Positions 43,387 through 46,869 of a stretch of 46,869 nucleotides of DNA are shown here, piece after piece. Position 1 is the stretch's first letter, and every line of letters begins with the position of its first letter. Both the position numbers and the translations under genes were made by a program. The stretch lies in NCBI GenBank assembly GCA_044225565.1, contig JBGAIL010000012.1, positions 1 through 46,869 of the forward strand, written 5' to 3'. This DNA comes from CAVXAE01 sp044225565 (GTDB lineage Bacteria > Pseudomonadota > Gammaproteobacteria > Steroidobacterales > Steroidobacteraceae). The notes beneath the pieces were generated by a model, which searched no databases, was not told the origin of the DNA, and saw only the letters and a list, made by a program, of their open reading frames with translations.

Positions 43387-43570
43387 ATAAGAATCAGTAG
43401 GTTAGGGGTGGCGCGGATGAAGGGATGGTGTTGGAGTTGAGGGATTTTTGACGAAGACTATTGTTCCTGTTGAGGAGCGGCGGTTTTCTGCGGAAATATT
43501 CCAGAGTGGGATCGACGAGCCGTCTACCGTTTTCTACCAGGTTGGATTGCAGGGAATAGTATCTGGGGAA
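43387..43570 (+). repeat. 185-bp direct repeat, right copy
   Basis: 184 bases matching 36483-36667 at about 93%. The copy begins with ATAAGAATCAG, the same bases as the last codons of msrA (ATAAAAATCAG) although no msrA body precedes it. Its left neighbour is the truncated IS256-type transposase; its right neighbour is unrelated low-GC sequence. The shared msrA tail suggests that the junction was duplicated from the left copy or created by insertion of the intervening block. Confidence 0.85.
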
Positions 43571-43637
43571 GAGGGGCCTTACGCACCTGGATTCAAGTGA
43601 TCGATCAACTTTTCAAGTTGAATTCAAGGCTGGATAC

Positions 43638-44246
43638 CTACACTGAGGTTTTTCTTGCAGGCGAGCCATACTCACTAAGTAGGCGGTCTCGCCACTCTTT
43701 CGTCATGCCATGCTCTCCAAAAGCCCATGTGTGCTCCAATGCTATCGCATGTTCAATATCAACAGGTTTAAGGGGCTTCAATAAACTTGCGTACACTTCA
43801 GAGTCATGCGCACTTCCAAATCCTATGATGGCAATTTCCTCGCTCCGCTCAGCGTAAATGCACCATTTACCGGACCCGGAGCAACAAGCAAATCGTCCGA
43901 AATCGATAAGCCACGAGCTTGCATGATCGCCGTTCTCGCCAGCGAGATGCTGTTGATATGCGTCTGGAGATGTGGACTGTTCGATAAAAAAGCTTGAGCG
44001 GGCCCGGCCGCTATTAGCAATGCGATCAATGTTACGAACTAATATTGTCGTTGAACCTTCCTTGCGCATCACCGGTTGCATACTTTTCACGAAACCGCAA
44101 TCAAACATCCAGTCCGAGTCAAAAAATAAAAATGCCTTGAAGTTGTGCGAAAAAATTTGGTCAGGAAGTTGCTTATCGAGATTGAGGGATCTGGAAAGAA
44201 TCTCGTGCACTGCCGCCCGATCTCTGCTTATGTGGTCCATATTCAC
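43638..44246 (-). CDS. Hypothetical protein, orphan gene
   Basis: 202 residues from ATG 44246. Visible pieces are FKAFLFFDSDWMFDCGFV, a Cys pair in FGRFACCSGSGKWCIYAERSEEIAIIGF and the C-terminal EHTWAFGEHGMTKEWRDRLLSEYG. No signal peptide or membrane helix and no recognised family. Size, low GC and position among insertion-sequence remnants downstream of a toxin-like gene fit a displaced immunity gene, which is inference only. Its start lies 60 bp from the end of the IS3-type remnant. Confidence 0.5.
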   Translation of the reverse strand: MNMDHISRDRAAVHEILSRSLNLDKQLPDQIFSHNFKAFLFFDSDWMFDCGFVKSMQPVMRKEGSTTILVRNIDRIANSGRARSSFFIEQSTSPDAYQQHLAGENGDHASSWLIDFGRFACCSGSGKWCIYAERSEEIAIIGFGSAHDSEVYASLLKPLKPVDIEHAIALEHTWAFGEHGMTKEWRDRLLSEYGSPARKTSV

Positions 44247-44306
44247 GATTGCTCCATCTGCGCAGTCTGAACCACGCCGGTTTCTCCGGAGGCTGTGTTG
44301 TGTGAG

Positions 44307-44417
44307 TCAGGGCGGCATGGTCCGATTCTTACGTTGCCGATAGTACGCCTGTTCGAGCTCGACGGGAGGTACATTGCCGAGCGGCTCGAGCAGGCGACGA
44401 CTGTTGAACCGACCAGG
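44307..44417 (-). mobile_element. IS3-family transposase remnant (C-terminal end)
   Basis: The minus strand reads FNSRRLLEPLGNVPPVELEQ, then AYYRQRKN and a stop at 44307. This is the characteristic C-terminus of IS3-family OrfB integrases (N-x-R-R-x-L-E-P-x-G-x-x-P-P-x-E). The following CCTCCGGAGAAACCGG (44273-44288 region) resembles the terminal inverted repeat that usually follows that stop codon. Only about 36 codons remain, so it is an inactive scar. Confidence 0.78.
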
Positions 44418-44468
44418 CAATTTGAGCCTCTAGGCATACAGAAACTTTAATTCGGTGAGGTGCTGTTT

Positions 44469-45575
44469 ATGACCAAGACCTTCATTGCGCTCTGGGGAAC
44501 GCTCTGCCTCGCAGTCGCGACGAACGTCGCGGCGGAGAACGCTTGGATCCTGCTGTACAAGAACTCTCACTATGTGGTGGTCAGGGCAACCGGATCAAAG
44601 CTCAGTGATACGGTTTATCTCGGAAACACCCCCTCTTACGGCCAATGGGGAAATGCGTTTGCCTTTCTGTCCGGAGACAGCGCATCCGCCGGTTACCGCC
44701 TCAATCTACTGGATAGGGCCTCGGGTAAAATAACCCGCTCGCTGGCGGTGACTGGAACGCCGCTGATGCAGCTCTCGGGTCCGTCACCTGACATCGCGCT
44801 GATCGACGATGCCGCCTTCTACGTCACCATGCGTATGGTGGGAGCGCCCGGCGTTGAGCCGAATAGCCTAGGCGGAACCTTTGATTTCATTCGAATTGAG
44901 CTCACGAGCGGCACGATCAAAACTCTCCCGTTAGCCGCCGATCTCTCCAACCCTCGCGTCGTTAGCTTCAACGGGTCGCCGCTCATTTACAGCTGGAATG
45001 GGTACACGGTGTATCAGCTCGATGCTCAAAAGGCCGGTTTCCGGGACCTCGTGCCTGCTCAAAGCATGGTGGATTTGCTCTTGAGGGAAAAAGAAGGTCA
45101 AACGGATGGGACGGTCGCCACGGGCGCGTTCTCTGACTACGCTTTTCTGCCTGCCAAGGGAGCGTTTCGCCTGTCGAAGCTCGGCTCGATCCAGCCCGTC
45201 TTGTCCAGAAACTTGGATACCGCAAGCGAGTCATCCCCCTCCCTGAACTTGGGTGACGCAAGAGAAACGTACATGATTCCTGCGACTTTCGAGCAGCAGC
45301 CTGTACTTGGGATCGTACGCAAGATCAAGGGAGATTGGCTGTTCCACTACGTCGATCCAGACTCGCTTCGGATTCTTGCTACTGTCTCCCTCTCCAGTGA
45401 CGTTTCACCCAAAAGCGTTATAGAAGCGCCATCTGTTGATGCGGTGTACTACGTCAATCAGGATACGGGCACCATCATGAAATCGTCCAAGACGGGAGCC
45501 GAGACACTTTGGGACCTGCGTAGCGTCGGAAGCGAAGGGTTCGGATACGTACGGATCTTGGATATCGAGCCCTGA
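44469..45575 (+). CDS. Exported protein of unknown function
   Basis: 368 residues from ATG 44469, with GGTGAGG eight bases upstream; an in-frame GTG at 44460 is less likely. A signal peptide is clear (MTKTFIALWGTLCLAVATNVAA). The mature part is beta-rich with spaced repeats such as YRLNLLDRASGKITRSL, FIRIELTSGTIKTLPLA, YVDPDSLRILATVSL and YYVNQDTGTIMKSSKTG, the rhythm of a propeller-like fold. No catalytic motif or family is recognised. It stands alone between an IS3 remnant and the toxin-immunity relic on the opposite strand. Confidence 0.7.
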   Translation: MTKTFIALWGTLCLAVATNVAAENAWILLYKNSHYVVVRATGSKLSDTVYLGNTPSYGQWGNAFAFLSGDSASAGYRLNLLDRASGKITRSLAVTGTPLMQLSGPSPDIALIDDAAFYVTMRMVGAPGVEPNSLGGTFDFIRIELTSGTIKTLPLAADLSNPRVVSFNGSPLIYSWNGYTVYQLDAQKAGFRDLVPAQSMVDLLLREKEGQTDGTVATGAFSDYAFLPAKGAFRLSKLGSIQPVLSRNLDTASESSPSLNLGDARETYMIPATFEQQPVLGIVRKIKGDWLFHYVDPDSLRILATVSLSSDVSPKSVIEAPSVDAVYYVNQDTGTIMKSSKTGAETLWDLRSVGSEGFGYVRILDIEP

Positions 45576-45690
45576 TACTGAGTATTTTGGACGGCGTGAC
45601 TCAAGGACGAATCTCTGAAGTTTCTGCGCCGGCTGTCTTGGCACTGTATCGCAGTTGAACATTTCCGGGATTTCGAGAGGCTCCATTACC

Positions 45691-45855
45691 TTAGTAGGAT
45701 GGAGCAATGGGAAGGTCAAGTCGATACGCTGAGCGCGAATTCAAATTCGCTGAATACAAGGTCAAAAAATAGGCAGAAACGGCTTTTTTGATCATCTGAA
45801 AGCTGATTCGCTCATCAAGGTTGTACGTAACCGCGCCTACCGTGCCAGGCCAGCC
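45691..45855 (-). pseudogene. Relic of a second toxin/immunity junction
   Basis: Read on the minus strand, this 165-bp stretch gives GWPGTVGAVTYNL, seven codons, then MIKKAVSAYFLTLYSANLN and a stop soon after. The first part matches the end region of the toxin-like gene at 46468 (GWLGTAGAVTYNL) and the second the start of the membrane protein at 45925 (MIKKAISAYFLTFYSANLN). In the intact locus the two blocks are 199 bases apart; here they are 21 apart, so about 178 bases were deleted. An in-frame stop precedes the first block. The rest of the 349-bp gap at 45576-45924 holds nothing I can support. Confidence 0.72.
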
Positions 45856-45924
45856 TCTCTAGCGCACTCGGGCCTTATCTTTCTCGGCATATCCACTCGA
45901 TCATGAGCTGCCTTGAGAAAAAAA

Positions 45925-46350
45925 TCAGATGGGCCTCCAATTTATCCAAATAACGAAAAACAAAGTCCCCAGAAGCAAAAAGAAGGATCCAAAATAAGCT
46001 AGTTCGCAGATGACTCGAGCTTTAAAGGAACCGAAAGCACTAGCAGCCTCCGGGCGATTCCTGTACGGCCCAAGTATGCGCCTTAAAGACAGGTAAATTC
46101 CGACAATCACCAAAAGCCCGTACGGAAGTATGACTAGCGTTCGAAACGTGTATATGGATACAAAGAAACTACGAGGGACAAAAATAACCGCTACGATCCC
46201 CATTAATCCAAACGAAAACATCGAAACGAAATTAAGCGTTTGCGAGAACGCCCTCTCATAGGGATCTTCCATTCGAACAATCGCCGAGCGCGAATTCAAA
46301 TTAGCCGAGTAAAAAGTTAAAAAATAAGCAGAAATGGCTTTTTTGATCAT
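45925..46350 (-). CDS. Small multi-pass membrane protein, candidate immunity protein
   Basis: 141 residues from ATG 46350. Three to four membrane helices are evident: FVSMFSFGLMGIVAVIFV, a stretch around YTFRTLVILPYGLLVIVGIY and VICELAYFGSFFLLLGTLFF to the C-terminus, with Arg-rich loops. No family recognised. It follows the toxin-like C-terminal gene by 117 bp on the same strand, and its N-terminus is duplicated in the relic at 45691-45855 together with the toxin end. That joint duplication supports the two being one unit. A membrane immunity protein would suit a membrane-acting toxin. Confidence 0.65.
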   Translation of the reverse strand: MIKKAISAYFLTFYSANLNSRSAIVRMEDPYERAFSQTLNFVSMFSFGLMGIVAVIFVPRSFFVSIYTFRTLVILPYGLLVIVGIYLSLRRILGPYRNRPEAASAFGSFKARVICELAYFGSFFLLLGTLFFVIWINWRPI

Positions 46351-46467
46351 GTGGAACCTTCATCCCTGATTACTCAGATGATGTGTGCTCCTAATTTTCG
46401 GAAGCATGTAAGACAGATGCCAAGGATTTCTGGATATGTTGGCGCATGAAGATATGGGCTTATGTGA

Positions 46468-46869
46468 TCATTTTTGGTTTTGCAGCGATCTGTTGCAAGC
46501 CGCAATTGCAAGGGAGGTTGGCGGGAATATCTCCTCGGATCCGCCCATAAGGTTGTACGTAACCGCGCCTGCCGTGCCAAGCCAGCCGGCTCGCCCAATC
46601 ACTGATGTGGCGAACCAATCGACCGCTTTATAGCCGGCTCTATAGTAATTTCCGTTTGCCAACTCGAGTATCACTTGCGAGGAATTCAGAGCATGGCCAA
46701 GTGGGGTGAGAATCTTGCCTGCCGCACCGCCGAAAGATCGTAGCGAGCTGTTGAATGGTTGGCTACCAAGGGTAACGGGATCGAACATGGACCCGCCGTA
46801 TTTCGCCCCTTGCACGCTGTCTAGCCATGCCAAACTTCCTGCAGTACTAAATCCTCCAAGCGAAATATT
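46468..46869 (-). CDS. C-terminal end of a protein running off the window, polymorphic toxin-like
   Basis: The frame is open to the right edge, so at least 134 codons are seen and the start is outside. It is Gly/Ala/Ser-rich with short hydrophobic helices: NISLGGFSTAGSLAWLD, FDPVTLGSQPF, SSLRSFGGAAGKILTPLGHAL, YYRAGYKAVDWFATSVIG and GWLGTAGAVTYNLMGG. Such tips often end Rhs or other polymorphic toxins, downstream of the conserved core and immediately before an immunity gene, which is the layout here. No Rhs core (YD repeats, DPxG) is inside the window, so the assignment rests on context and the duplicated junction. Confidence 0.55.
   Translation of the reverse strand, partial: NISLGGFSTAGSLAWLDSVQGAKYGGSMFDPVTLGSQPFNSSLRSFGGAAGKILTPLGHALNSSQVILELANGNYYRAGYKAVDWFATSVIGRAGWLGTAGAVTYNLMGGSEEIFPPTSLAIAACNRSLQNQK

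Noticed and set aside
36483..43570. CRISPR array or tRNA-linked attachment site as explanation for the direct repeats
   Set aside because: There are only two copies of 185 bp far apart, no spacer periodicity, and no tRNA-like cloverleaf or CCA end was found at either copy.
43606..43620. CAACTT-TTC-AAGTTG hairpin just downstream of the 202-residue gene
   Set aside because: The stem is only 6 bp and no T-run follows on either strand, so it does not qualify as an intrinsic terminator.

Overview
The window is chromosomal DNA of a GC-rich Gram-negative bacterium. Three TonB-dependent outer-membrane receptors, an ECF sigma/FecR switch, exported S8, S9 and S58 peptidases, PQQ-type dehydrogenases and a patatin autotransporter fit a scavenging gammaproteobacterium, perhaps near Steroidobacter, Nevskiales or Xanthomonadales. 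That placement is inferred from gene style; no rRNA, tRNA or other marker gene is present.

From 1 to about 36.5 kb is dense GC-rich core. 1-7388 is one plus-strand operon whose five genes overlap by 4 bp each: two CoA-transferase subunits, a class III aminotransferase, a beta-propeller/CehA metallohydrolase and an S9 peptidase, suggesting import and breakdown of amino-acid or peptide-like compounds. 7.4-14.4 kb is a FecI/FecR-type unit: sigma factor and anti-sigma on the plus strand, and divergently an STN-domain receptor followed by an S9 peptidase. Two near-identical promoter-like boxes precede the receptor. 14.1-24.6 kb holds a DmpA-type S58 peptidase, an alpha/beta hydrolase, a TPR-sulfotransferase/receptor operon, a subtilase with a sorting-like tail, and two small genes. 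24.6-28.4 kb is an overlapping operon of PQQ dehydrogenase, receptor and TPR membrane protein. A type Vd patatin autotransporter follows. 30.7-34.7 kb contains three nearly full-length but frame-broken genes (FAD oxidoreductase, BASS transporter, cytochrome c part of a sugar dehydrogenase), then an intact PQQ sugar dehydrogenase module and msrA.

Right of msrA the sequence becomes AT-richer, with longer gaps and mostly unrecognised genes. A 185-bp sequence that begins inside the last codons of msrA recurs as a roughly 93% identical direct repeat at 43.4 kb, bracketing a 6.7-kb accessory block: a small two-gene unit, an HNH endonuclease, a 783-residue lipoprotein divergent from a coiled-coil membrane-anchored protein with a 16-bp palindrome between them, a frameshifted gene of unknown function and an IS256-type transposase remnant. 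From 43.6 kb to the right edge the window resembles the downstream end of a polymorphic-toxin (Rhs-like) locus read on the minus strand: the C-terminal end of a protein running in from the right edge, a small membrane protein that could be its immunity partner, a decayed second copy of the same toxin/immunity junction, two orphan genes and an IS3-family remnant.

The most interesting signals are the repeat-flanked island behind msrA, the toxin/immunity relic, the divergent lipoprotein/coiled-coil pair, the duplicated ECF-type promoter, and the clustered gene decay at 31-34.6 kb.
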